NCBI GenBank assembly: GCA_964592335.1
Contig: CAZQEU010000044.1
Location: forward strand, 1 to 13,717
Source of the DNA: CAZKUB01 sp964592335
GTDB taxonomy: Archaea; Thermoplasmatota; E2; DHVEG-1
Direction of reading: 5' to 3'
Length of the DNA: 13,717 nt
Shown here: piece by piece, positions 1 to 7,039 of the stretch
Layout of the letters: every line of letters starts with the position of its first letter
Position numbering within the stretch: the first letter of the stretch is position 1
Notes under the pieces: model-generated
The model's database searches: none
Told to the model about the DNA's origin: nothing
What the model saw: the letters and a program-made list of their open reading frames with translations, nothing else
Position numbers and translations under genes: made by a program

Positions 1-1950
1 ATCCGTCATCATGATTATCTTTATTATGTCAAAAATGAACCTGAGATTTCTGATCAAAAGTATGACAAACTAGTCAAGCGGTTAGAAGAATTAGAAAATG
101 AATACCCAGATTTAATAACAGAAGATTCACCAACTCAAAGAGTTGGTGCGAAACCTGCTGAGGAATTTGAAGAAGTAAAACATGTAAAACTTATGTTGTC
201 ACTAAATACTGGCAATAAAGAAGAAGTTAAAGATTTTGATAATCGAATAAAGAAAGATTTAAATTTAGAAGAAATAGATTACACAGTTGAACCAAAATTA
301 GATGGGTTAAGTGTCGAACTTATTTATGAAAATGGTGAATATACTCAGGGATCTACAAGAGGAGATGGTGAAACCGGAGAGAATGTTACTAACAACATAA
401 AGACAATTAAATCAGTTCCTTTGAAACTTCGTAGAAAAGATGTTGATGTGCCCAAAAAATTAGCTGTTAGAGGCGAAGTAGTTATGCTTATCAAGGATTT
501 TGAAAAATACAACAAAAAAATGGTGGAACAAGGAAAAGAGGCTATGGCTAATCCACGTAATGCAGCAGCGGGTTCCCTTAGAAGAAAAGATCCAAAAGAA
601 ACCGCAGATCGCCCGCTTAATGTATTTTTTTATGAGATAATGAACTATGATACAGATGATATTAATATAGATGATCAATGGGATGCAATAAAGGTGCTTA
701 ATAAATTTGGTTTGAAGACAAATCCTGAGAATAAACATATAAAAAATATAGATGAAGCAATAAAATATCATGATAAAATGGAGGAAAAAAGAGAAAAATT
801 AGAATATGAAATAGATGGAATTGTAATTAAATTAAATAAATTTGAATATCAAAAAAAACTAGGAATTAGATCTAATTCACCACGCTGGGCTTTAGCTTAT
901 AAGTTTCCTCCTCGAAAAGAAGAGACTCAGATTTTAGATATTGTAGTTCAAGTTGGCCGTAGAGGCACCTTAACACCTGTTGCTCTTTTAAAACCTGTTG
1001 ATGTTCAAGGTGTTACAATATCTAGGGCAACCTTGCATAATGAAGATTACATAAAAGAAAATGATATCAAAATTAATGACTGGGTTAAGATTTTTAGAGC
1101 TGGAGATGTGATACCCGAAGTTAAAGAAGTAAATAAAAAGAAAAGAACAGGTAATGAAAAACAATTTTCTATGCCTAAAAAATGCCCTGTTTGTAATAGC
1201 AAGGTTGTAAAAGAAGGAGCATATTATCGTTGTGCGAATGGGCTTGCTTGTAAGGCTCAATTAAAACGGAGTATTGAGCATTTTGCATCTAAGGATGCTA
1301 TGGATATAGATGGTCTTGCGGAGAAAACAATTGATGCTTTAGTTGATAAAAAATTAATTGAAAGAGTCAGTGATCTTTATAGATTAAAAAAAGAAGATTT
1401 AGATGAAATTGAAGGATTTGCAGTTAAATCTATCAATAATTTAATTGAATCTATTAAAAAAAGTAAAGAAAGAAATCTTACTCGCTTTTTATATGGTTTA
1501 GGCATTCCTGAAGTGGGTAAGCATGTATCAAGATTACTAGTTGAGAAATTTAAAAGTATTAATAAAATTATGAATGCAGAAAAATCTGATTTTCTAGAAA
1601 TAGATGAAATAGGTCAAGAGATTGCGGATAATATTGTAAATTTTTTTGATGAAAAAAGGAATGTAAGAGAAATAAAACAATTGAAAAAACAAGGATTAAA
1701 AATGAAATTTCAAAAAGGAGGAGGTAAATTAGAAGGAAAAAGATTTGTATTTACTGGAGCGCTGAAAGAATATACAAGAAGTGAAGCAAAAGATCTGGTT
1801 GAAAAAATGGGGGGAGAGGCAACTTCAAGTGTTAGTGAAAAGGTTGATTACGTCGTGTTAGGTAAAGATCCAGGTAATAAAATAGAGGAAGCAAGAGATT
1901 TAGACTTGAAAATTATTAAAGAGAAAGATTTCAAAAATTTGGTAGAATGA
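1..1950 (+). CDS. ligA: NAD-dependent DNA ligase LigA, 5' end outside the window
   Basis: This enzyme seals nicks in DNA during replication and repair, using NAD+ to adenylate its active-site lysine. The frame is open from base 1 and already reads as the LigA Ia/adenylation region (YYVKNEPEISD), so only a short N-terminal piece is missing; the methionine at 193 is internal. About 650 residues are visible. The catalytic KLDG motif has its Lys at visible residue 99. A four-Cys zinc finger uses C395, C398, C411 and C417, helix-hairpin-helix repeats follow, and a BRCT domain runs from about 575 to the end. All domains of a full bacterial-type ligase are present. Most archaea use an ATP-dependent ligase instead, so in an archaeal genome this gene would probably be of bacterial origin. 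Identification is firm; the host inference is not. Confidence 0.97.
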   Translation: MRHHDYLYYVKNEPEISDQKYDKLVKRLEELENEYPDLITEDSPTQRVGAKPAEEFEEVKHVKLMLSLNTGNKEEVKDFDNRIKKDLNLEEIDYTVEPKLDGLSVELIYENGEYTQGSTRGDGETGENVTNNIKTIKSVPLKLRRKDVDVPKKLAVRGEVVMLIKDFEKYNKKMVEQGKEAMANPRNAAAGSLRRKDPKETADRPLNVFFYEIMNYDTDDINIDDQWDAIKVLNKFGLKTNPENKHIKNIDEAIKYHDKMEEKREKLEYEIDGIVIKLNKFEYQKKLGIRSNSPRWALAYKFPPRKEETQILDIVVQVGRRGTLTPVALLKPVDVQGVTISRATLHNEDYIKENDIKINDWVKIFRAGDVIPEVKEVNKKKRTGNEKQFSMPKKCPVCNSKVVKEGAYYRCANGLACKAQLKRSIEHFASKDAMDIDGLAEKTIDALVDKKLIERVSDLYRLKKEDLDEIEGFAVKSINNLIESIKKSKERNLTRFLYGLGIPEVGKHVSRLLVEKFKSINKIMNAEKSDFLEIDEIGQEIADNIVNFFDEKRNVREIKQLKKQGLKMKFQKGGGKLEGKRFVFTGALKEYTRSEAKDLVEKMGGEATSSVSEKVDYVVLGKDPGNKIEEARDLDLKIIKEKDFKNLVE

Positions 1951-2008
1951 TATTCTAGTAAATGTTAATATGCAAAATTTTAAACATAATGGGTGAATAA
2001 AAGATTAT

Positions 2009-2932
2009 ATGATATTTACAATATTAAGTATTTCAATAATTGCTATTATGATTTTTATTTCTGCCTTTTTTTCAGGTTCAGAAATGGCTTTGGTATCAAT
2101 TGATAGAGCTTTAATTGTAGATAAGGCAAGAAAAGGGGACAAAAGAGCAAAAGTTTTAGAGAATTTATTAAAAAAACCAGATGATGTAATAAGTGCGATT
2201 GTTATTGGTAATAATGGTATTGGTATTGCTACTGCAATTATGTTTGTTTTGGTTATAATTTTTAGTGAATCGACACCGAAAGCTTTTGGTAGGAAAAATG
2301 AAAAGTGGGCTTTGAAGTCTGCTAACTCTATTTTTGTTTTCACTAAAATCTTTTATCCTGCTGTTGTTTTTGTTAGATATATTTCAAATGGATTTCTTCA
2401 TATTCTTGGAAAACCTGAAAAAAAGGGGGATTTTGTTACTGAAGAAAAAGTTATGGCTATGATGCGACTTGGCGAGGTCGAAGGAACTATTGAAAAAGAT
2501 GAAAGAGCTATGGTAAATGAGGTTTTTGAGTTTGATGAAACAATTGCAGATGAGGTTGATAAACCAAAATATAAGATAGAATTTATTCATCAAAATGATA
2601 AAATTGAAAAACTTATTAAAAAATCTGTTGAAACAGGTTTTTCAAGATTTCCTGTTTATAAGAAGAATTTTGATAATGTTGTTGGCATGGTCCATGTCAA
2701 AGATTCGTTAAATATTAAGAATAAATCTAAAAAAGTAAAAGAAATTATGAGGGATGTTTTAATAATAAATCCTAGTATGAAAGCAGATGATGTATTTAGA
2801 AAAATGAGAGATTATAAGACACATCTTGCCGTGTTAAAGGATAAAAATGGTAAAACAATTGGGCTGATTAGTATGGAGGATTTAGTTGAGGAGATTTTTG
2901 GTGAAATTAGCGATGAACATGACCCAACATAA
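2009..2932 (+). CDS. CNNM/CorC-like (DUF21) membrane protein with CBS pair, shortened membrane domain
   Basis: The family consists of membrane proteins with a DUF21 (CNNM) transmembrane domain and cytosolic CBS domains, linked to magnesium or other divalent-cation export. The N-terminal helix carries the family SGSE motif (residues about 22-25). A GNN motif and an ESTPK motif (family GExxPK) follow. CBS-type sequence with the typical SRFPVY and HVKD segments fills about 190-300. At 307 residues it is short for the family. GNN is followed almost directly by GIGIAT, whereas relatives usually have about two dozen residues between them that form the second membrane helix. The frame is uninterrupted, so this is an in-frame loss and not a frameshift. 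The usual VMTPR segment is also eroded. A GGGTGA ribosome site lies at 1990-1995. It may be a non-transporting or altered paralogue. Confidence 0.85.
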   Translation: MIFTILSISIIAIMIFISAFFSGSEMALVSIDRALIVDKARKGDKRAKVLENLLKKPDDVISAIVIGNNGIGIATAIMFVLVIIFSESTPKAFGRKNEKWALKSANSIFVFTKIFYPAVVFVRYISNGFLHILGKPEKKGDFVTEEKVMAMMRLGEVEGTIEKDERAMVNEVFEFDETIADEVDKPKYKIEFIHQNDKIEKLIKKSVETGFSRFPVYKKNFDNVVGMVHVKDSLNIKNKSKKVKEIMRDVLIINPSMKADDVFRKMRDYKTHLAVLKDKNGKTIGLISMEDLVEEIFGEISDEHDPT

Positions 2933-2993
2933 TTGTTACAAAAATTGAAATGTTTATAGAATAATATCTGAATTCTAATAGGCGGTTCACTTT

Positions 2994-3010
2994 AATCTGT
3001 TTATATGTTT
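2994..3010 (+). promoter_or_regulatory. TATA-type promoter for the dodecin gene group
   Basis: The sequence around 3000-3007 (TTTATATG) is a good archaeal TATA box in an otherwise gene-free gap. A start site about 25 bp downstream, near 3028, would give a short leader to the small ORF and dodecin. No copy of the stress element seen at 5427 is present here. Inferred from sequence only. Confidence 0.45.
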
Positions 3011-3078
3011 TTTAATTATTGTTTAATTATTTTTCAGTAAAGACTATTACTAATTTCTTTGATAATAGAAAACGAAAG

Positions 3079-3225
3079 ATGAGTGGAGGTGAAAATCTTA
3101 ATGAAGAAATAAATTTTCTTATTTCTTCTAAAGATTCCCATCTTTCAAAATTTATATTTGAGGTTCATTTGATGAATAATTTTAAAAATAGAGAAAGCAA
3201 AAAATTGGATTTGATTAAAAAATAA
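3079..3225 (+). CDS. small hypothetical ORF upstream of dodecin
   Basis: This is a 48-residue ORF if read from the ATG at 3079. An in-frame TTG at 3019 would extend it to 68 residues but lies upstream of the probable transcript start. The product is polar and charged, with no recognised domain. It has no good ribosome site. A strong GGAGGTGA at 3085-3092 lies inside it and instead precedes an ATG at 3101 in another frame, which stops after three codons. Its stop overlaps the ribosome-site region of the dodecin gene, which favours cotranscription. It may be a real small protein, a degraded gene, or simply leader sequence. Confidence 0.35.
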   Translation: MSGGENLNEEINFLISSKDSHLSKFIFEVHLMNNFKNRESKKLDLIKK

Positions 3226-3242
3226 TGGAGGTGATTAAAATA

Positions 3243-3446
3243 ATGACAGTCTATAAAGTTATTAATATAGTTGGTGAATCAAATAATAGTTTTTCAGATT
3301 CAGTTAAAAAAGCTGTTGATGAAGCATCAAAAACTGTTAAAAATATTAAATATGCAGAAATAGAAAGATTTACAGCTAAAATAGAAAATAATAAAATTAC
3401 AAATTATAGATCTGAGGTAAAATTATCATTTGAAGTTGAAAATTAA
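3243..3446 (+). CDS. dodecin family flavin-binding protein
   Basis: Dodecins are small proteins that form hollow dodecamers and store or buffer flavins in the cytosol. This 67-residue product matches the family along its whole length: the opening MTVYKV.NIVG, the helix with AVDEASKTVKNI, and the last strand ending SFEVE. A GGAGGTGA ribosome site at 3227-3234 with 8-base spacing selects the ATG at 3243 over the in-frame ATG at 3225, which overlaps that site. The tryptophan that normally stacks on the flavin (NIxWAE in relatives such as the Halobacterium protein) is Tyr37 here. The position corresponding to the halobacterial flavin-contacting Gln is Arg56, as in many bacterial forms. Flavin affinity or ligand choice may therefore differ. 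A zinc-ribbon gene follows 30 bp downstream. Confidence 0.9.
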   Translation: MTVYKVINIVGESNNSFSDSVKKAVDEASKTVKNIKYAEIERFTAKIENNKITNYRSEVKLSFEVEN

Positions 3447-3476
3447 GTAAATGTCAGTTTATCTGAGGATTAAAAA

Positions 3477-3647
3477 ATGGATACAAATAAAGTAAGTTTA
3501 GAACCACATCGGGGTTTTAGAAAGAGTATAACAGAAACAAATATCTGCGCATGTCCAAAATGTGGACATGAAACTTTTAAAAAATTAAATGAATCTTGCA
3601 CAAGTATACAATGCCCAATTTGTAACTCTACTTTAATTAATAAATAA
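3477..3647 (+). CDS. small zinc-ribbon protein, 56 aa
   Basis: A 56-residue ORF starts at the ATG at 3477, just after a GAGGAT-like ribosome site (3465-3470). Residues 22-49 hold a compact zinc ribbon: C24xC26PxC29GHE, a central C41, then C46PxC49. This arrangement recalls small archaeal and bacterial zinc-ribbon modules that read CxCPKCG...C..I.CPxCG and occur alone or attached to metal- or cofactor-handling proteins. The first 20 residues are polar and match nothing known to me. It lies 30 bp after dodecin on the same strand and ends against a T-rich tract, so it is probably the last gene of that unit. The specific function is unknown; the metal-binding fold is well supported. Confidence 0.75.
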   Translation: MDTNKVSLEPHRGFRKSITETNICACPKCGHETFKKLNESCTSIQCPICNSTLINK

Positions 3648-3650
3648 AAA

Positions 3651-3668
3651 TTATTTTTTCTTTTTTAT
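3651..3668 (+). terminator. T-rich terminator between converging genes
   Basis: Immediately after the zinc-ribbon stop the + strand reads T-runs of six and six broken by a C. This is the usual form of an archaeal intrinsic terminator, which needs no hairpin. It overlaps the last codons of the minus-strand 52-aa gene. Confidence 0.4.
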
Positions 3669-3809
3669 ATGTTTAAGACCTGCACGAGCTGATTCCTCAG
3701 ATTCTCCACGTAATAACCTTCTTCTATAAATTTCATATTCTTCTTCTGGTGTTTTTTTCATATATTTCTTAATCTTTCTTTTTTCAAGCCATTCTTTAAA
3801 CCAACTCAT
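3651..3809 (-). CDS. hypothetical basic protein, 52 aa
   Basis: This 52-residue ORF on the minus strand begins 8 bp after the stop of the ureohydrolase gene, so it is almost certainly cotranscribed with it. The product is highly charged, with a Lys-rich helix at 8-19, a segment TPEEEYEIYRRRLLRG, and a Lys tail. A ribosome site (GGAGGATAA) sits inside the preceding gene's final codons, about 5-8 bases before its ATG. No cysteines, membrane segment or known domain are visible. The clean SD, tight spacing and sensible composition make it a probable real gene. Function unknown. Confidence 0.6.
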   Translation of the reverse strand: MSWFKEWLEKRKIKKYMKKTPEEEYEIYRRRLLRGESEESARAGLKHIKKKK

Positions 3810-3817
3810 ATTTCTAA

Positions 3818-4822
3818 TTATCCTCCTTGTTTTTCTATTCTCTGCTTAAAACCAGTTAAAAAACAACATATCAACCTTGCACAAAGTCTTGTTGTTCTGT
3901 TATCAACATCATATTTTGGATTGACTTCAACAATGTCAAAATATCTAACCTGTTTGTTAAATCCAATTGAATGCGCTATCCTAGATATCTCATCTGTTGT
4001 AAAGCCATTGGGGTTGATAAAACTACAGCCAGGTGCTGCTTCAGATGAAACACTATCAATATCTAAACTTGCAAAAACCGCATCTGTTTCTATCCCAGTA
4101 ATTTTGAAAGCATTATCCATAAAATGTTCTATATCATCTGTTCCTTTAATTGAGTCCCTAATAAGTTTAATAGGATAAATTGTTACATTTTTCTTTTTTA
4201 AATATTCCAAATATTTTTTTGAATTTACATTACCGTCTGCACCTATTTCAACAAAGTTTTTACCTTTTAGAGGATGACCATCGATATCTTCCAATATTTT
4301 TCTAAAAACCATTCCGCTGGAAATATTTTTTCCGATTTGTTCTCTTACATCAAAATGAACATCAATATTTACTCCACCTATTTTTTTAAAATACTTAGAA
4401 AAACCTTCGATACATGGATAAGTTATATCATGTCCACCTCCTAAAACTATTGGGATAATTTCTGATTTTACCATTTCATTTATTACAGTCCTGATACGTC
4501 TATAAGTTTCACTAACGTCGTTATTTTTTACTATGATATTTCCAAAATCAGATACATTAAGATCTGAAATATCAGTTAAATAATCTATATTAAAAGCAGT
4601 ACCATATCTATTTATTTCTGCCCTGATTTTATCTGGGGCTTTACGAGCTCCAGATCGGCCCTTACTAAATTCTACACCTAAATCAAAAGGAATACCAACA
4701 ATTCCAATATCTGCTTTTTTATTTATTCCTAATGAAATAATATCGCTTAGTCTAGTTTCAGTAGGATCAGCAGATTTTTTTCCGATTATAATTTTTGATG
4801 GCTCTAGAAATTCTTCAAACAT
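3818..4822 (-). CDS. ureohydrolase (arginase superfamily), formiminoglutamase-like
   Basis: Members hydrolyse guanidino or formimino groups using two Mn ions; the closest subgroup appears to be formimidoylglutamase (HutG), which makes glutamate and formamide in histidine breakdown. All six metal ligands are in place: H131 in GGGHD, D154, H156 and D158 in DVHFDVR, and D254 and D256 in SLDID. The segment after the last pair reads SSEAAPG, as in formiminoglutamase-type proteins, and not DPxxAPG as in arginase and agmatinase. The C-terminal VEVNP and TTRLCARLI segments are typical. The length of 334 residues is normal. A GGAAGG ribosome site precedes the ATG. No other histidine-degradation gene is in the window, so the substrate is uncertain and agmatinase-like activity remains possible. 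Confidence 0.88.
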   Translation of the reverse strand: MFEEFLEPSKIIIGKKSADPTETRLSDIISLGINKKADIGIVGIPFDLGVEFSKGRSGARKAPDKIRAEINRYGTAFNIDYLTDISDLNVSDFGNIIVKNNDVSETYRRIRTVINEMVKSEIIPIVLGGGHDITYPCIEGFSKYFKKIGGVNIDVHFDVREQIGKNISSGMVFRKILEDIDGHPLKGKNFVEIGADGNVNSKKYLEYLKKKNVTIYPIKLIRDSIKGTDDIEHFMDNAFKITGIETDAVFASLDIDSVSSEAAPGCSFINPNGFTTDEISRIAHSIGFNKQVRYFDIVEVNPKYDVDNRTTRLCARLICCFLTGFKQRIEKQGG

Positions 4823-4837
4823 ATGAATCCTTCCTTT

Positions 4838-5275
4838 TTAATAGTCAAGTCTCAAAATATAATGATACCAACCACAAGCAAAAGCAACACCATAAAATGA
4901 CATGAAATACCATGTGTTTTGCAAATAATTAAAGAATGCTTCTGGGTTTTTATGTAAGCCTGCAGCAAAAATTGTAAAAAAAGTTGCTAGAAAAGAGAAG
5001 AAAAAGAATCCAAATTCAAATATTCTAGGTTTTCTTTTATATTTCATTAAAAAAAGTAATGCAGTTAGCTTTAATCTAAAAAATTCTACAATTAATAAAA
5101 TAAACAAAGCAGAGGATAGTGAAATTATTAACATAAAAAGATATAATTTAGTTACAATATCTATATTATAATTAAAAGTATAATTTATAAAAATTAAGAA
5201 AATATCAATAATAGATAAACTAATTATTAATCTCCAACTCCAGCTTTTAATATCAACGTATTTTTTTCTATTCAT
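4838..5275 (-). CDS. hypothetical membrane protein, four helices
   Basis: This 145-residue, aromatic-rich hydrophobic protein has about four predicted membrane segments (roughly 14-34, 42-66, 86-107 and 120-140) and a short basic N-terminus that suggests a cytosolic start. I do not recognise the family. It starts the minus-strand unit and is followed 15 bp later by the ureohydrolase gene, so the two are probably cotranscribed. The upstream intergenic region is shared with the divergent stress operon and holds A/T-rich TATA-like sequence near 5300-5325 read on the minus strand. An inverted copy of the stress element core lies further up at 5380-5392. Whether that copy regulates this gene is unknown. 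Confidence 0.7.
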   Translation of the reverse strand: MNRKKYVDIKSWSWRLIISLSIIDIFLIFINYTFNYNIDIVTKLYLFMLIISLSSALFILLIVEFFRLKLTALLFLMKYKRKPRIFEFGFFFFSFLATFFTIFAAGLHKNPEAFFNYLQNTWYFMSFYGVAFACGWYHYILRLDY

Positions 5276-5375
5276 GTTTTCTTATTTTCCACGTTTAAAA
5301 TGATACTTAAGGTTATTTTAAATTTAAATGAATTTTAGTTCAAATATAGCTAATTAGTCTTTATGACGAAAAAAA

Positions 5376-5393
5376 GTATTAACTCAAAAATGA
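5376..5393 (-). promoter_or_regulatory. inverted copy of the stress element core
   Basis: Read on the minus strand, 5392-5380 gives CATTTTTGAGTTA, identical over 13 bases to the element at 9720-9732. It faces away from the + strand copy at 5427-5457, about 35 bp off. No clear TATA box lies at the matching downstream distance, so it could be an operator for a bound regulator and not a full promoter. Confidence 0.45.
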
Positions 5394-5426
5394 AAAAAAT
5401 TTAAAATAATTGTTTTTAAATCATAT

Positions 5427-5458
5427 TTGAATCGTTTTTTAGTTATGGTTTAATATAA
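5427..5458 (+). promoter_or_regulatory. stress-type promoter element plus TATA box, copy A
   Basis: TTTGAA at about 5427 is followed by the core TTTTTTAGTTATGG (5435-5448) and the TATA box TTTAATATA (5449-5457). The transcript would start near 5479, just before the ribosome site of the PRC-barrel gene. The same arrangement, with the same internal spacing, recurs at 9713 and 10565. The short TTTRA-like blocks repeat 11 bp apart, about one DNA turn, which suits a protein binding one face. Confidence 0.65.
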
Positions 5459-5505
5459 TCATAAATATTGAAAAAAGAAAGAAGTGAAAGGAGGTGAATA
5501 AATCT

Positions 5506-5958
5506 ATGGAAATTCGATCTACTAGTCTTCCAATATCTGCAACAATTCCAGATACTGCAGTACTAGGCAGAAAAGTACTTGCTAAAAATGGAGAAAAGAT
5601 AGGTGATGTAGCCGGTCTATACATAGATCCGAAAAATCTAACAATCGAAGGTATAAGAGTAGACAAAGGCGTATTCAAGTTTGATCATTATATCGGAAAC
5701 AATTTCATTGAAACTATAAGTGACGAAGGTGTAATTTTAAATATAACCCCACTTGACGAATTTGTTGGAAAAAAAGTTGTTGATAGTGCTGGAAAAGAAC
5801 TTGGTAAAGTTAAACAGATAAAAAGAATTGGACCTACTAATGAACCACTGTCATTTGTAATTGGTAGAGGAATTGGCAGAGATGACTTAGTAATAAGAGA
5901 AGATAAAGTAAAAGAAATGGGAGAATCTGTAATGCTGAATGTTAAAATTCAGGATTAA
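5506..5958 (+). CDS. PRC-barrel domain protein, two repeats
   Basis: The 150-residue protein has two PRC-barrel-like halves. The first (about 18-75) contains VLGRKVLAKNGEKIGDV. The second (about 84-148) contains FVGKKVVDSAGKELGKV. PRC barrels are small beta domains found in the photosynthetic reaction centre H subunit and in RimM. In archaea they often occur as stand-alone proteins of unclear role, sometimes linked to RNA or cell division. The start at 5506 is set by a perfect AGGAGGTG ribosome site (5489-5496) nine bases upstream; an in-frame GTG at 5494 lies within that site. It is the first gene after promoter copy A and is followed by UspA and Hsp20, so a stress role is likely by context. 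Confidence 0.88.
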   Translation: MEIRSTSLPISATIPDTAVLGRKVLAKNGEKIGDVAGLYIDPKNLTIEGIRVDKGVFKFDHYIGNNFIETISDEGVILNITPLDEFVGKKVVDSAGKELGKVKQIKRIGPTNEPLSFVIGRGIGRDDLVIREDKVKEMGESVMLNVKIQD

Positions 5959-6009
5959 TCTCCTTATTTTTTGAAAATGTTAGATAAAAAGAGTATAGGA
6001 GGTTTATGA

Positions 6010-6441
6010 TTGTATAAAGATTTTAAACGAATTATTGCACCTGTAGAGGGTTCTAAGGCTTCTGATAGAGCAATAGATAAAGCAATTAATCTTGGAAAAG
6101 AACTTGGATTACCTGTTGTAGCAATTTATGTTATAGATATGAACGCATTTTCAGGAGTTTTAACACCAGATCAGGTGTCTACAATGTGGAAAAATATTCT
6201 CAGAGATGAAGGGGCGAAAATTTTAGAACAAGTAAAAAAGAGAGGTTTAAAAAAACAGGTTAATATCCAACCTGTTATTTTAGAGGGGACTCCTGATGAT
6301 GAAATCATCAAGGAAGCGAATAAAGATGATCTTGTCGTGATGGGAAGTAAAGGAAAAACTGCTATTGATCAGATATTTATTGGCAGTGTTTCTGAGCAAG
6401 TTTTGCATCATTCTGATGCAACTGTTATGATTGTCAGATAA
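6010..6441 (+). CDS. universal stress protein UspA, ATP-binding type
   Basis: UspA-fold proteins are cytosolic dimers induced by stress. This one has the full 143-residue fold. It opens with FKRIIAPVEGS, has the central GTPDDEIIKEA, and ends with the nucleotide-binding loop GSKGKTAIDQIFIGS, which fits G-2x-G-9x-G(S/T) and indicates the ATP-binding class. The start is a TTG at 6010 placed after a TAGGAGGT ribosome site (5996-6003); an ATG at 6006 reads only three codons before a stop. It resembles the UspA encoded at 10632 closely in the C-terminal half, including the ending SDATVMIVR, so the two are probably paralogues. Hsp20 follows 15 bp downstream. Confidence 0.95.
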   Translation: MYKDFKRIIAPVEGSKASDRAIDKAINLGKELGLPVVAIYVIDMNAFSGVLTPDQVSTMWKNILRDEGAKILEQVKKRGLKKQVNIQPVILEGTPDDEIIKEANKDDLVVMGSKGKTAIDQIFIGSVSEQVLHHSDATVMIVR

Positions 6442-6456
6442 AATTGATGTGAAAAA

Positions 6457-7014
6457 ATGACTAGGAAAGAGGGCAAAAAAGTAAACATTAAAAAAAGAAA
6501 TGAAAATAGTTACAAACCTGATTATTGGTCTGCATTTAGGCAACCTAATAATCTTGATAATATAGTATTAGATGACCCGTGGTCTTCACCATGGATTAGG
6601 CAACCTGGATGGCGAGATATATGGCCTGAACTTTGGTTTGGTGGAAAAGCAAAAGAAATACCAGTTGAATTAAAAGAATCAGAGGGAAAATATCAAATTT
6701 TAGCTGCAATGCCTGATGTTTTAAAAAAAGATATAGATGTTCAAATCACCTCAAAAGATATGGCTATACGTGGAAATTTAAAATTACCAAAAAACAAAGA
6801 GTTTTCTAAAGATGAAAAAGAACATACTACTCTGGTTAGATCTGTTTCTTTTTCAGATGAGGTTAATGTTGATGATGCAGAAGCATTCTTAAAAGATGGC
6901 ATTTTAAAGATAACTATTCCTAAGAAAAAAGTGGTTATGGAACAAGCTGGTAGAAAAATTGAAATAAAAAAAGATAGAGATAGCAAGATAAAAGACGGCC
7001 ACAGATCTAATTAA
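6457..7014 (+). CDS. small heat shock protein, Hsp20/alpha-crystallin family
   Basis: Small heat shock proteins hold unfolding proteins in a refoldable state as large oligomers. The alpha-crystallin domain covers about residues 66-155. It contains the near-universal AEAFLKDGILKITIPK segment (family AxxxnGvLxixxPK). A C-terminal IEI supplies the IxI motif that docks on neighbouring subunits. The N-terminal arm is unusual in having six tryptophans within about 40 residues (WS, PWSS, PWIR, GWRD, IWPE, LWF); this arm normally binds clients and shapes the oligomer. The 185-residue length is normal. It lies between UspA and a transporter in the operon that begins at promoter copy A, consistent with heat or oxidative induction. 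Confidence 0.95.
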   Translation: MTRKEGKKVNIKKRNENSYKPDYWSAFRQPNNLDNIVLDDPWSSPWIRQPGWRDIWPELWFGGKAKEIPVELKESEGKYQILAAMPDVLKKDIDVQITSKDMAIRGNLKLPKNKEFSKDEKEHTTLVRSVSFSDEVNVDDAEAFLKDGILKITIPKKKVVMEQAGRKIEIKKDRDSKIKDGHRSN

Positions 7015-7039
7015 ATTTGTTTAAGTAAGTAGCGGGATC

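Noticed and set aside
988..1260. Open frame on the minus strand inside ligA, and similar ones at 460-771
   Set aside because: Antisense shadow of a clear LigA coding frame; low-complexity Phe/Ile-rich product with no domain.
2005..2343. Minus-strand ORF over the CNNM-like gene
   Set aside because: Antisense shadow of conserved SGSE and TPK-containing sequence; no ribosome site or family.
2521..2540. Another match to the stress core (GGTTTTTGAGTTTGA)
   Set aside because: It lies within the CNNM-like coding sequence, lacks the flanking blocks and has no TATA box after it.
2009..2932. Frameshift as the cause of the short CNNM-like protein
   Set aside because: The frame is continuous and family motifs are present before and after the gap, so it is an in-frame absence.
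3921..4178. Plus-strand ORF within the ureohydrolase gene
   Set aside because: It mirrors conserved metal-site codons of the minus-strand enzyme and has no support of its own.
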